A stretch of 64,000 nucleotides of DNA, from assembly GCF_949987535.1 (NCBI RefSeq), contig NC_080074.1:43321641-43385640 (forward strand), written 5' to 3'. This document shows, piece by piece, positions 21,350 to 31,462 of this stretch. A program made the translations under genes and the position numbers. The number at the start of each line of letters is the position of its first letter. The stretch's first letter is position 1. Below the pieces are notes generated by a model. That model saw only the letters and a list, made by a program, of their open reading frames with translations. It made no database searches and was not told the DNA's origin. The stretch is from Balaenoptera acutorostrata (lineage: Eukaryota; Chordata; Mammalia; Artiodactyla; Balaenopteridae).

Positions 21350-21475
21350 GGAAGCCTCCTCTGGGGAAAGGAACAGATAAATTGAGACCTGAAGGATGGA
21401 TTAGGCAAAGTTGGGAAAGATGAAGGCAAGCATTCCAAGAATGTGAAGGTCTAGTAGGTGCAGGCTGGCATATCA
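21350..21475 (-). mobile_element. L2 fragment
   Basis: 'gagacctgaaggatggatta' followed by 'caagcattccaagaatgtga' matches the reversed L2 3' region. Short. Confidence 0.52.
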
Positions 21476-22064
21476 AAATAACCCTTAGACACAGAAAAAG
21501 TACTCACTATGGTCTCTTCCTTACTTGTTGTTCAAAGAGGTCAAAACTTTACTTTTACACTGGATCCTGAACGTGTAGCCCTATTTAGGGGGAAGCGAGT
21601 GGTGGCAGAATTTGTTTTACAGTGACTCACTGAACAATAAGCCCCAACCAGCTCTCCTGCAAATCTGTGACAACAAAATTATGACAGATGCGTACAAAAA
21701 CCAAGCGGCGGGTATTCTCTACTGAGAATGTGTAAGGCTATGCAGCAAATGTTTATGTAGACCTGGCTGAGGGTCACACCAGGGCAGACTTTCATTTCCC
21801 TTTTGAGATCAAATATTCCGTGGAGAAGGTGATGAAGACTAGGGAATCCTCTCCCGAAAAAGGCACAGATGCATATATATCCAAACATTTGCATACAGTT
21901 CATGGTGTTTCCAGTTCTGAAGCTCATCCATCTCAGGTAAACACAGCTGCTCTCAAACTATAACAATGGAACCAACACAAGATTGGAAGTCAACCATACT
22001 TCAATTAAAAAAACCCCACAAAACTATGACAATGGATAAGGAAGATCATGCTGGGGGTGGGAGG
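21476..22064. other. Mostly unassigned
   Basis: 'agtcaaccatacttcaatta' near 21988 resembles the last bases of an L1 3' end followed by a short A-rich run. The remainder is not recognised. Confidence 0.45.
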
Positions 22065-22165
22065 CATCGTGCCCTGTCTTGGACGTAATGAGTTTGAGGT
22101 GCATGTGACAGGATATTCAGGTGGAAATGTCCCAGGACTGGTTTTGTATGATTTTATAAGTGTGT
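22065..22165 (-). mobile_element. L2 fragment
   Basis: 'gagtttgaggtgcatgtgac' then 'atattcaggtggaaatgtcc' is the reversed L2 ORF segment also seen at 4125-4170. Short. Confidence 0.5.
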
Positions 22166-22575
22166 TTAAATCGAGAGGAAGTGGGTGGGTATGTATCAGT
22201 ACAATGGGCCCCATCTCAAGAGTCCAGATTCTCCTGTGTCCATATTTAGAAATATTTTTTTTCTTGGGAAAATGTTAATTGTAGAAAAATTTCCTGGGTT
22301 TCTGTCTATTTAAAATATGACCCACCCTTTGCATTTTTAAGGTCGTTTTCATAATCACTGTCTCCTGCAGAGCCTGATTAAAAAAAGGTCAGCCCTGTGG
22401 ATGTCTGGGGAGCCAATCTATGAGGAGAGGCTGAAATAGTAAATGTGGTTGAAATACTGCATAAATCTTCTGCTCCCCACCCCATCACCCTGCTCAAGGA
22501 GCTGCCCAAACTGCCCTCTGAGGAAGCTGAGTCTATGAGCTGCACTGCTTTTCTTTGTTGTTGGGTATAAAGTTG
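22166..22575. other. Unassigned sequence
   Basis: No repeat or gene recognised. The plus strand is T-rich at 22240-22360. Confidence 0.45.
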
Positions 22576-22580
22576 GGGGC

Positions 22581-23072
22581 TGTAGACTGCTGATATATGG
22601 CCCCCCAAAAGACATCCACATCCTAATCCCAGGAGCCTGTGAATGTTACCTTATATGGCCTTTGGCCTTGTAGGACCAAAAAGTCTCTGCAAATGTGATT
22701 AAGGATTTTGAGATGGGGAGATTATCCTGGATTATTTGCATAGGTCCTTGTAAGATGGAGGCAGAGGGAGATTTGACACAGATAGAAGAGGGGAAGGCAG
22801 ATGGAAGAGGAGGCAGTGTGACTGCAAAGGCAGAGGTTGCAGTGATGTGACCACAAGTCAAGGAACACCATTAGCCACCAGAACGGAAAGAGGCAAGGAA
22901 GAGACTCTCCCCTAGAGCCTCTGAAGGGAGGACAGCCCCGCTGACACCTTGATTTCAGCCCAGTGATATTCATTTCAGACTTCTGGACTTCAGAACTGGG
23001 AGAGAATAAATTCCTGTTTTAAATCACCAAGTTTGTGGTAGTTTGTTACAGCAGCCGTGGAAAACTAACTAT
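22581..23072 (+). mobile_element. Solo MLT1-type LTR
   Basis: 492 bp, starting tgtagactgctgatatatgg. Contains 'gcctgtgaatgttacctta', 'gctgacaccttgatttcag', 'gagagaataaattcctgttt' (AATAAA) and ends near aaaactaactat. A 5-bp TSD ggggc (22576-22580, 23073-23077) supports the boundaries. No internal ERV sequence. Confidence 0.87.
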
Positions 23073-23077
23073 GGGGC

Positions 23078-23478
23078 TAAACTAGTCAGTAGAAGAGGGG
23101 GCAAAAGGTCCAGATCAGAGCCTATTTGTCTCAGGTTTTTCATGAAGTTTTCCGGTTTCCTTTCCATTTTCAACCGCAATATTTCTTTCTGAATCTAAGT
23201 AAATCTTCTCTCACCTTAACACTTGTAGCGTAAAGCTCCACTGTCCTTTACAGACTGATTTTGATTTACTAGTACAAAATTCTATTCTGTTTGTTTTGCC
23301 TCCTTCCCCCCTCAGCTTATATTTCCTGCCTCCTGTAAATAGTCGTTTATTGTTTGGGAAGAATCAGTCTGTCTTTGTCTCTCTCCCCTTCCCTCCTATT
23401 GTGCTTGATCTTAAAATACAAGTTACATACAGTAAACAGCCTCTTCTTTCTTTTCCTGTGATTTCCTTCATTCGGCAG
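23078..23478. other. Single-copy-looking, pyrimidine-rich
   Basis: Long C/T-rich section (23240-23478) leading into a cag at 23476-23478 that could act as a splice acceptor for the candidate exon to the right. No repeat recognised. Confidence 0.45.
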
Positions 23479-23639
23479 TGTAGAACTGTGAGGCTGCTTG
23501 CCCCCAAGCGTTTGAAGCCACCCACAGACTTCGAAGCACTCTCTCTAGCAGCTGACAACGCGCAACACAATCAAATGACAGTCACGAACGCCGCCATCAT
23601 TAGTTTCACAAATCCACTATGAAAATGGGTCTGTAGGAA
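23479..23639 (+). other. Candidate exon or conserved element (unproven)
   Basis: Preceded by a long pyrimidine tract and ttcggcag (acceptor-like), and followed by gaa|gtaaga (donor-like, GT at 23640). Eight CpGs occur in about 130 bp, against almost none in the surrounding non-repeat DNA. One frame stays open for about 48 codons, reading CRTVRLLAPKRLKPPTDF before ending NPL-stop at 23620-23622. I recognise no protein family in it. It could be a non-coding RNA exon, a conserved element, or chance. Confidence 0.25.
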
Positions 23640-23642
23640 GTA

Positions 23643-23909
23643 AGAAAAAAGGTAAAATGGTATTCCATGACTGGAATTTTTAAAACTGAGAGATGGGAAA
23701 TAAATTGGGCCAGATGATTATGTTAAACTAACCAATGGTGAGAGTGGGAACTAAAAGCAAATCTACATCAGAGAATTTGGGGAATCAAAACAATCCACGT
23801 GAAGTCTTTTTGCATGAGGACCTCCTAGTGCTTCTGGGAGAAATGGCATAGAGAGGACTCTAGGAGGACGGCCAAGAGATGAGGCACCGGGATCTCAGGT
23901 GAGAACATC
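23643..23909. other. Unassigned sequence
   Basis: No feature recognised. Confidence 0.4.
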
Positions 23910-23917
23910 ATATAACG

Positions 23918-24138
23918 CAGGGGTCAGCAAACGATGGTATGGACCAGATCTGGCCCACCATCTGCTTTTGTAAACAAAGTTTTATTGGAACACAGTCATG
24001 TCCACTCATTTACATATTGTCTATGGCTAGTTTTGAACTGCAACGGCAGAGCTGAGTAGCTGTGATAGAGACTGTACGTCACATAAAACCTAAAATATTT
24101 ACTAGTTTGTTCTTTACAGAAAAATATGCCAACTCCTG
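23918..24138 (+). mobile_element. Non-autonomous hAT-type MER element
   Basis: 221 bp with terminal inverted repeats caggggtcagcaaac and …gccaactcctg. Internal 'gttttattggaacacagtca' and 'cctaaaatatttactagttt' are typical of a common mammalian hAT MITE. Flanks atataacg (23910-23917) and ttataatg (24139-24146) match at 6 of 8, fitting the 8-bp hAT TSD. Exact MER name not certain. Confidence 0.8.
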
Positions 24139-24213
24139 TTATAATGAAATTGTAGCAGCAGTTCTGGGTGTAGAAAGTAAGCTCAAACAATGAGAAATAC
24201 CAAGAATTACCGA

Positions 24214-24677
24214 CTGTAGTAGTTTCTTAGGGCTGCTGTAACAAATTATTGCAAACTGGACAACTTAAACAACAGAAATTTGTTCTCTCATAGTTTAGGA
24301 GGCCAGAAGTCCAAAATCAAGGTGTGGGCAGGGCTGTTTCTTCTGGAGATTCTGAAGGAGAGTGGATTCCATGTCTCTCTCTCTCTGGCAGCTTCTGGTG
24401 GCTGCCAGTGATGTGTGGCTTGTAGGCACATGATTTCAGTCTCTGCCTCTGTCTTCACGTGGTCTTCTCCCCATGCCTCTTTGTGTCTTCCCCATTACTG
24501 TCTCTTATAAGGACACGTCATTGAATTTAGGGCCCATCCTCAATCCAGGGTGATCTCATCTTGAGATCCATAACCTAATTTATTATATCTGCAAAAACCC
24601 TTTTTCCAGATAAAGTCATATTCACAGGTACCGTGGGTCAGGACTTGTTTGGAGGGGACACAGTTCAATTCCCTGCA
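24214..24677 (-). mobile_element. MLT1-type LTR
   Basis: Plus strand reads tgtagtagtttcttagggct at the left and ggacacagttcaattccctgca at the right, with 'caacagaaatttgttctctc', 'gcagcttctggtggctgcca' and 'tcttataaggacac' between, the MaLR LTR read backwards. Solo LTR; TSD unclear. Confidence 0.8.
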
Positions 24678-24679
24678 CC

Positions 24680-25911
24680 ACCAAGAATATGTTAGTCACA
24701 TTGGAGATTAAGGAGGCAGCTTGAAGGCCTTGAAAATTGCCCCACACATCGTGCACCCACTCTTGAATGTAGCCTTAGGAGACAGTGATTACATAAATAT
24801 TTTATCAATTTTGACAAAAAGTTAAAAATTTTTACATATTCAGGAATATATTGAATCCACAGACAACCCTGAACTTTCATTTGATAATCTGGTTTTTACT
24901 TTCTTTCCTTATTCAGTTTTGTGTCACTCAACTTTATGGTCTACATGTAGAAAATCTGGGGAATTTAAACGATTGTGGCCCTAAAAACAGCAAAGTAAAC
25001 AAAAGACAGACAGTAAGAAGAGAAGAGGCTCAGGACCAGGAAAATTGGCTCCTGCAACCTCTGTTGTTGAGAAGCATCAGGTTGGGAAGCCCTTGGATAG
25101 CAGCAGGGAGGGAATCCAGTGAGTCCTTTTAAGTCTGCAGGAATCTCTTTCGTCAGAGAGGTTTTTTTGTTTATCTTTCTTTTGAATCTGTGACTTGAAA
25201 ACAAAGAAGTGCAGCTGCACTCTGCGTGTCTCATCTTGTTCTTTGTTTTATTCTCTTTACCAGATTTCAGACTAACATTTAGCAGACAAAACTTGGGGGG
25301 AGAAGGAATGCAGCCCGTATTTCTGCTAGGATCCCTTCTTTTTTACCCCCATCAAAATATGTACCATTCTGACCAGAATTCACAAGCAGGGGTGGAAAGA
25401 GGGTGGGGAGAACCCGCAGTCAGGTTGGCACTCTTTTGAGACTGTCTGAGTAGACGTGACAGTTTTCTCATAGGGATTGTCCTTGACTGGCACTAAAACC
25501 AAGCTGGAGAGAAAGAATCAGGGAAATCAGGACTCCTCTCCCAGGAATGGGAAACGACAGCACCTCGAGGATGTGTCAGGGGAGGCCCAGGGCAGGAGAA
25601 AGGGGACAGTCACAGTAGGTACCAAACTGAGAACACCCTGTGCTAATGTCTTTCTGCTTGAAATACCTCCTCCTTTCTCCTGTGTGAACCTCCAGGAGAT
25701 GGGACAAATCAAGGCGCCACGATCTCTTGTAATTTTTAGATATTTTCTAAGAATTCACACCCATGGCACACTGGTTTCTTTATTCTTCATTCATTTGTGG
25801 CAAAGTTTCCTGCCTTCATTAAATGTGACTTGCATTTTCTAAGCTGCACAAGCCTAATGAAAAGGACGTCTATAACAGTGATTAAAAACAAACGAACACT
25901 TTTCTAAATGC
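24680..25911. other. Single-copy-looking sequence, no confirmed gene
   Basis: ORFs of 90-121 codons occur on both strands (for example 25477-25842) but lack recognisable domains or splice context. No repeat named. Confidence 0.5.
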
Positions 25912-26155
25912 TGTGGAAGGGAGATACAGTTTTTCCTTTACCATCTTAGAGTTGCTGGCATTGACATTAGACAGAATTAACAGGAGAAAAGCATACAAAC
26001 TTTATTAACATGTACATGGGAGCCCTCCCAAGAAAAATGAAGACCCAAAGAAGTGACTAGGCCTAGGTGTTTACATATTGGGTTGAACAAAGAGTAACAC
26101 TTGTGGAAAGGTAACTAAAATATGCGAGGTTTACTATATTAGGCATTAAAACTGA
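25912..26155 (-). mobile_element. ERV LTR fragment, same broad group as the 13.6 and 15.4 kb LTRs
   Basis: Minus strand contains catgttaataaagtttgtat and 'ctcctgttaattctgtct', the AATAAA region shared with the two LTRs above, and would end …cttccaca at 25912. The 5' side is lost or unrecognisable. Confidence 0.55.
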
Positions 26156-26199
26156 GAAGTTTAAAAATGTTTATTAAATCATTTTAAAACAACAATGAG

Positions 26200-26503
26200 G
26201 GCTTCCCTGGTGGCGCAGTGGTTGAGAATCTGCCTGCCAATGCAGGCGACACGGGTTCGAGCCCTGGTCTGGGAGGATCCCACGTGCCGCGGAGCAACTA
26301 GGCCCGTGGGCCACAATTGCTGAGCCTGCACGTCTGGAGCCTGTGCTCCGCAACAGGAGGGGCCGCGGTAGTGAGAGGCCCGCGCACCGTGATGAGGGGT
26401 GGACCCCGTTTGCCACAACTGGAGAGAGCCCTCGCACAGAAACGAAGACCCAACACAGCCATAAATAAATAAATTAATTAATTAAAAACAAACAAACAAA
26501 CAA
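26200..26503 (+). mobile_element. CHR-type SINE, form B
   Basis: Starts ggcttccctggtggcgcagt, with B-box-like gggttcgagccc and form B marker gtctggagcc. The tail is (aaat)n then (aaac)n. Perfect 14-bp TSD aaaacaacaatgag (26186-26199, 26504-26517). Confidence 0.96.
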
Positions 26504-26517
26504 AAAACAACAATGAG

Positions 26518-27164
26518 AAAGCTGTTACGTGTTAACAAATACATTTTTATGCAAGGTATATATTTCAAAAGATTTTTTTAAAAAGAAGAGAAGAAAATCC
26601 AGCCAATAAACCATAAAAGCAGAGATATGTGCTCCTAACAAATCAACCTCAGTGGCCTCCGCCAGTCAGCCCTACTCTCTTCCCCGTAAAGAGAACTAAA
26701 AGATAAATGAATATGCTAATTAATTCCATTTGTGGCCTTCCCACTCGTCAGAAACACAGGCATCTCTTCCCTAAAGCTAAAGGAATCTTCATCATGCTAT
26801 ATCAATTTCCAAATGAACAAATAAATAAAAATATTTGCGGAGATTAAAGGGTTATTTTAACAAGGTCTGTTTGTACAGCTTTCTCTCAGCCTCGACACCA
26901 TCTCTGGTGATAAGGATGTTTCTTCCTCCTGGCACAGAGAGGGTACCTTTCAGGTGGAAATTTTATCTCTTGCTTTTTAGGGGCAAAAAAGGAAGGTCAG
27001 ATTCTGGCATCTGCTGTTTTTCAAGTGCCTTTAGCTCAAAATAATATGTCAAAGCAGCATAATTTGGGGTGACATGTTCTGCGTTCCTTCAGTACGACTT
27101 ATTCCACTGGAACTGTCGCTCCTCTCAAATTTCTTTTATCAAATTCCAGGGTATTGTAATTCAC
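26518..27164. other. Single-copy-looking sequence
   Basis: AT-rich, no gene or named repeat. Confidence 0.45.
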
Positions 27165-27530
27165 AGGCTAATGCACAGGCTTGGGAATCAAAGAGACCTG
27201 GGTTTAGATTCCAATTCTACCACTTGCAGGCTAAGTAATCACAGTTGAGGTTAGGGGCGCCAGCTCCCATGAAGTTGAAAATTCGAGCATAACTTTACAG
27301 ACGGGTCTTCATATCCATGGTTCTGCATCCTTGGATTCAGCCAACCCCTTTTCGTTTGGCCCTGTAGTACCTATTTATTGGAAAAATAAAATAAAATATG
27401 TAAGTGGACCTGCACGTTTCAAAAGCCGTGTTATTCAAGGCTCAACTGTAGTTGACTTCTCTAAGCCTCCTTTCCCTCATATGTAAAGTGGGGATAAAAA
27501 CATACCTACTGTGTAGAAAGGAGTTATATA
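27165..27530 (+). mobile_element. MIR SINE, split by a MITE
   Basis: Left part 'gcacaggcttgggaatcaaa' to 27241 and right part 'ctctaagcctcctttccctc' from 27449 join into a collinear MIR when 27242-27448 is removed. Confidence 0.7.
27242..27448. mobile_element. Short DNA transposon (MITE) inside MIR
   Basis: About 207 bp with inverted termini cagttgag…ctcaactg. Internal 'ttgaaaattcgagcataact' and 'aagtggacctgcacgtttca' match a common mammalian MITE with a TA-type target. TA is visible on the right flank only; the left flank reads CA, presumably mutated. Confidence 0.65.
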
Positions 27531-27534
27531 GAAA

Positions 27535-28065
27535 GCCTGGGGCTGCTATCATCAGAAAGCCTTGATTGCAAGGTTGGCCCTTGGCTGGTGTCTGAGAATT
27601 TGGATTTAGGGAGGGTTCCCACCATTTCCTAAATGATAAGAATGGTTCACTGAGCCTAAACTGTTTGTAAAACAATGTGGTTTGTGCTGAACATCTGCTT
27701 TCCTTTTGGGAGTCTGGATTTTGGTACATGCTCGGCAAAGAGTGCCTATGTTACCAACCCCCAATAAAAACCCTGGGCCCTGAGACTCTAATGAGATTCC
27801 CCAGTGGACAACACTTCTCCTGTGTTGTCACAACAAGTAGCTGGAAGAATTAAGCACATTCTGTGTGATTTAGGACTCTTGGAAGCTTGTGCTTGGTTTC
27901 CTCTAGACTTTGCCCCATATGCCTTTTCTCTTTGCTGATTTTGTTTTGTATCCTTTTACTGTAATCTCAGCCTTGAGTAAGACGGTGTCCTGAGTCCTGT
28001 GTGTCCTCCTAGTGAATCATTGAAACAGGGTTGGTGGGGAGAGAGGTTGTTTTGAGGACTCTTGT
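27535..28065 (+). mobile_element. Old ERV LTR
   Basis: 'caaggttggcccttggctgg', 'caataaaaaccctgggccct' (AATAAA signal), 'tgtgttgtcacaacaagtag' and 'tttgccccatatgccttttc' form a typical mammalian LTR with R/U5 after the signal. Class not certain (ERVL suspected). Ends approximate. Confidence 0.6.
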
Positions 28066-28074
28066 CTTGGTTTG

Positions 28075-28413
28075 TTCCGGCTGCTATAACAAAATACTAC
28101 AGATTAGGTAGCTTATAAACAACAGAAATTTATTTCTCACAGCTCTGGAGTTGGGAAGCCAAAGATCAAGCTGCTAACGTATAGTGACTCTCTGAAGGCC
28201 CTCCTCCTGGTTCAAAACTGGTACCTTCTTGGGACTTCCCTGGTGGTCTAGTGGTTAAGACTCTGCCTTCCAAGGCAGGAGGTATGGGTTCGATCCCTGG
28301 TTGGGGAACTAAGATCCCACATTCTGTGGGGTGTGGCCAAAAATTTTTTAAAAAGCTGCTACCTTCTCACTATGTCCTCACATGATGGAAGGGGCACGGA
28401 ATCTCTGTGGGTC
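28075..28413 (-). mobile_element. MaLR-type LTR, truncated, split by a SINE
   Basis: 'ggctgctataacaaaatact', 'caacagaaatttatttctca' and, after the SINE, 'tatgtcctcacatgatggaa' are the reversed 3' part of a MaLR LTR. Homology stops abruptly at the next SINE (28414), and the remaining LTR is not found beyond it. Confidence 0.68.
28230..28355 (+). mobile_element. CHR-type SINE, short form
   Basis: About 125 bp: tgggacttccctggtggtct head, gggttcgatccc B-box-like, short unrelated body, A/T tail. TSD ctg(g/c)taccttct (28218-28229, 28356-28367), one mismatch. Confidence 0.93.
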
Positions 28414-28742
28414 TTTTTTTTGGCTGCGTTGGGTCTTTGTTGCTGCACAAGGGCTTTCTCTAGTTTCAGCGAGCGGGGGCTGCTCTTCGTTGCGGTGCGC
28501 GGGCTTCTCATTGCAGAGGCTTCTCTTGTTGCAGAGCATGGGCTCTAGGCATGCTGGCTTCAGTAGTTGTGGTGCATGGGCTCAGTAGTTGTGGCTCGCG
28601 GGCTCTAGAGTGCAGGCTCAGTAGTTGTGGCACACGGGCTTAGTTGCTCTGCGGCATGTGGGATGTTCCCGGACCAGGGATCGAACCGTGTCCCCTGCAT
28701 CGGCAGGAGGATTCTTAACCACTGCACCGCCAGGAAAGTCCC
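28414..28742 (-). mobile_element. CHR-type SINE, form A
   Basis: Minus-strand copy; the head at the right end reads …gccaggaaagtccc. No TSD is visible, and the host LTR does not resume on the right, suggesting a deletion or recombination at this SINE. Confidence 0.93.
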
Positions 28743-29723
28743 AGGAATAATTTTTGTTCTGACAAACATCTGAATTAGTGTTGTCTATTTCAAAGTAGTC
28801 GCCTTGAGAGGCTCCACCCTTTATTACCAATGATCCAAACATTTGGGGATATTTATTCTTGTAACTGGCTTACAAACCACTGTTAAAAAAAAGTCCACTG
28901 CATCCCTTTGCAGTCACACTCCGTAGAATATAGCTCCCACCAGGCACCCCTGTGACTTTCAGGATTTACCTCTTTAATTGTCACAGCCCTCCATTGTTCT
29001 GAGCTGAGAGAGGACTAGCTTAGAGCCTCTCAGAGGGCACTGGGGCCATCTGTAGGGCTACTGGTGATGATCAACAATGCCTAGGGACCCGTGGCCTTGA
29101 CATAGGTAGGTACAGGAGAAGGTGAAAGAGGAAGGAAGAAAAGTAAACATATATATAGAAGAACCAAACAATAAGAGTAAAAAGAAGGCAAAATAGAAGA
29201 GAGGAAGGAATTAAAAAAAAAAAAAAGTACTTTTGAAAGCAGAAGAACAGTTTATGACTCAGATTCTCCAACCTCTGAATGAGTGAAGTCTGTTACTCTG
29301 GTTTATAGCTGGTTCCCAGCCACCAGGTGAAAGGGGGTGCAGTGGGCATGGGAGGAGGAGGTGGGAGGGTGTGAAGAGGGGCTGCCCAGAGACACTAGTT
29401 TTGGGTTTTGTTATCCATTAAGAAGTTTCTCTCTTGGTGATTAAACTTTGCTCAAAGAAAGTTGGGCTATGAAGCAACCCACCCAATCTATCAATAAAAA
29501 AATCGTGTCCTTTCTTTTCAAAGTTCTGAAGCCATTATCTGTGGTGTGACAGCTGACTACAATAGAATTAATTATCATATTACAAATGGTGGATTAAGGG
29601 ATGAATGAGTGAAGTAAGTAGGTGGACAGGCCTATTATAACTGAGAATACAGTTTGATTAATAGAAGGAAAGGCTGGGGAACAAAAAAGAAAAATCAAAG
29701 GGAAAAGACTACTTTAAAAAAAG
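28743..29723. other. Unassigned sequence with A-rich stretches
   Basis: Purine-rich region 29100-29225 ends in a 14-A run. No gene; the long minus ORF there is pure low-complexity. Confidence 0.5.
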
Positions 29724-29815
29724 AGATAGGTGTATAACTGATTCACTTTGCTGTACAGCAGAAACTAACACAACATTGTAAGGCAACGATACGTCAATAA
29801 AAATTAATTTAAAAA
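29724..29815 (+). mobile_element. L1 3' end, very short copy
   Basis: 'ggtgtataactgattcactt', 'aaactaacacaacattgtaa' and 'acgtcaataaaaattaattt' form the last about 90 bp of the cetartiodactyl L1 with its tail. Severely 5'-truncated. Confidence 0.75.
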
Positions 29816-29987
29816 AAGGGAGAGGGAGAAAAATTGATGTAGAAAACTTAAAAAAAATAGGTTATAGGTTGTAAACAATATATCAATACATAATGAAATA
29901 AAAAGGAAAAAAAATCTGCGCTCCTTTCCTACCCCACCCCACTTCTAAATTTCACTGATGGCACAGGCAAAAATCACTCCTATATGT

Positions 29988-30035
29988 GGCTGCGCGTGTG
30001 TGTGTGCGTGCGTGTGTGTGTGTGTGTGTGTGTAT
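29988..30035. repeat. (GT)n microsatellite
   Basis: Interrupted GT/GC dinucleotide array of about 46 bp. Likely length-polymorphic. Confidence 0.92.
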
Positions 30036-30790
30036 AAACACAATTTATTTAAATTACCTGAGTTATGTACCTGGTACTATTTCACACTGTATATTTGCCT
30101 CCAGAGTATAAAATAAGTTAGATGACTAATGATGGACCCAGAAATTACTACTGAATAATTTTAACCTTTAGCTTTAATAAAAGTCCTTAAAACAAAAACA
30201 TATAGAGAACCTGTATAAAATCTTGTTGGAATTTTTTTCATTTTTTTCCCCATGACTGACATCCAGAAGCAAGCTGCCTGAGGAATTAATCTGAATGTTT
30301 TGTCATCTTGCACATTATTTGATTTTTTTAAAGACAGCTTTTGCTATTGAATCAGGGATAGTGCAGTCCCTAAGAAATTACTAATTACTAAGAGATTACT
30401 TATTCTTTATTAACAGATGTGTTTTATTATTCTACTCAACATTTTAATATAGGAAATTTGTTTTAGTAGACTAGTTTGAAACCAGGGTCACTTGACAAAA
30501 ATAGATTTTATAGAAAAGTGAAAAGCAGTGGTGTACTCTAATGATAATTGAAAAAAATTTATTCTCAGGTAGACGACAACATATGCCAGTGTTTCTTTTA
30601 TTAATCAATCGGATATCTTAGGAACACAAAAGATTGCAAAAGGCTCATGCATACATTAAAATGTTTATCATTGGCTTTCATTTCATAAAATGAAATTCTT
30701 ACTAAAACTATTCATACGAATATAAAATATAAAATTTTAATACAGTTGTTATCACTTTGGTGCCTTGGTACTTAGTTCTGTTATGATGAT
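30036..30790. other. AT-rich unassigned sequence
   Basis: No ORF, repeat or exon recognised. Confidence 0.45.
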
Positions 30791-30791
30791 C

Positions 30792-30956
30792 TAAAGTAGT
30801 TCACAACCTTGACTGCACATTAGAATTATCTCGGGAATTTTAAAAAAATCCTGCTGCCCCAGGCAGCAGCTCAGACCAATAAATCAGAATCTCTTGGTGG
30901 AACATGGTATTTTTTTAAAAACATCCCAGGTGATTCCAATGTTCTGTCAAAGTTTT
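30792..30956 (+). mobile_element. MER5-group hAT element
   Basis: 'tcacaaccttgactgcacat', 'tagaattatctcgggaattt' and 'catcccaggtgattccaatg' follow a MER5B-like hAT MITE. The right end is cut by the SINE next to it. Confidence 0.68.
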
Positions 30957-31260
30957 TTTTTTTAATTTTTTAAAAATTAATTAATTTATTTATTTATGGC
31001 TGTGTTAGGTCTTCATTTCTGTGCGAGGGCTTTCTCTAGTTGTGGCAAGCGGGGGCCACTCTTCATCGCGGTGCGCGGGGCCTCTCACTATCGCGGCCTC
31101 TCTTGTTGAGAAGCACAGGCTCCAGATGCGCAGGCTCAGCAATTGCGGCTCACGGGCCCAGCTGCTCCGTGGCATGTGGGATCTTCCCAGACCAGGGCTC
31201 GAACCCGTGTCCCCTGCATTGGCAGGCAGACTCTCAACCACTGCGCCACCAGGGAAGCCC
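30957..31260 (-). mobile_element. CHR-type SINE, form B
   Basis: Full-length minus copy with a perfect 14-bp TSD tctgtcaaagtttt (30943-30956, 31261-31274). It landed at the end of the hAT element. Confidence 0.96.
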
Positions 31261-31375
31261 TCTGTCAAAGTTTTGATCCACCAATTTAAGTAGTCCTTCA
31301 TCAAGCCTCACTTTAATCATCACCTCTGTTAGAATCATTCCCTCCTCTGCACTAAAAGGAGAGCACATAGCAAAT

Positions 31376-31462
31376 CGTATCTTTGCAAGTCAGGTCTGTG
31401 TTTCATTGTTTTTTAATCTTCAGTACCTGATAGGTGCTCAATAATGCAATGACTGAATGAAC
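31376..31462 (+). mobile_element. L2 3' end fragment
   Basis: 'tctgtgtttcattgtttttt', then 'cagtacctgataggtgctca' and 'ataatgcaatgactgaatga' match the L2 terminal sequence in sense orientation. Confidence 0.55.

Noticed and set aside
25477..25842. 121-codon plus ORF in single-copy DNA
   Set aside because: Low-information composition, no known motif, no clear acceptor or donor pair. Not called as a gene.
26200..26275. tRNA-like sequence with A- and B-box motifs (also in all other SINE heads)
   Set aside because: This is the tRNA-derived SINE head. It cannot form a normal cloverleaf and lies inside a TSD-flanked insertion.
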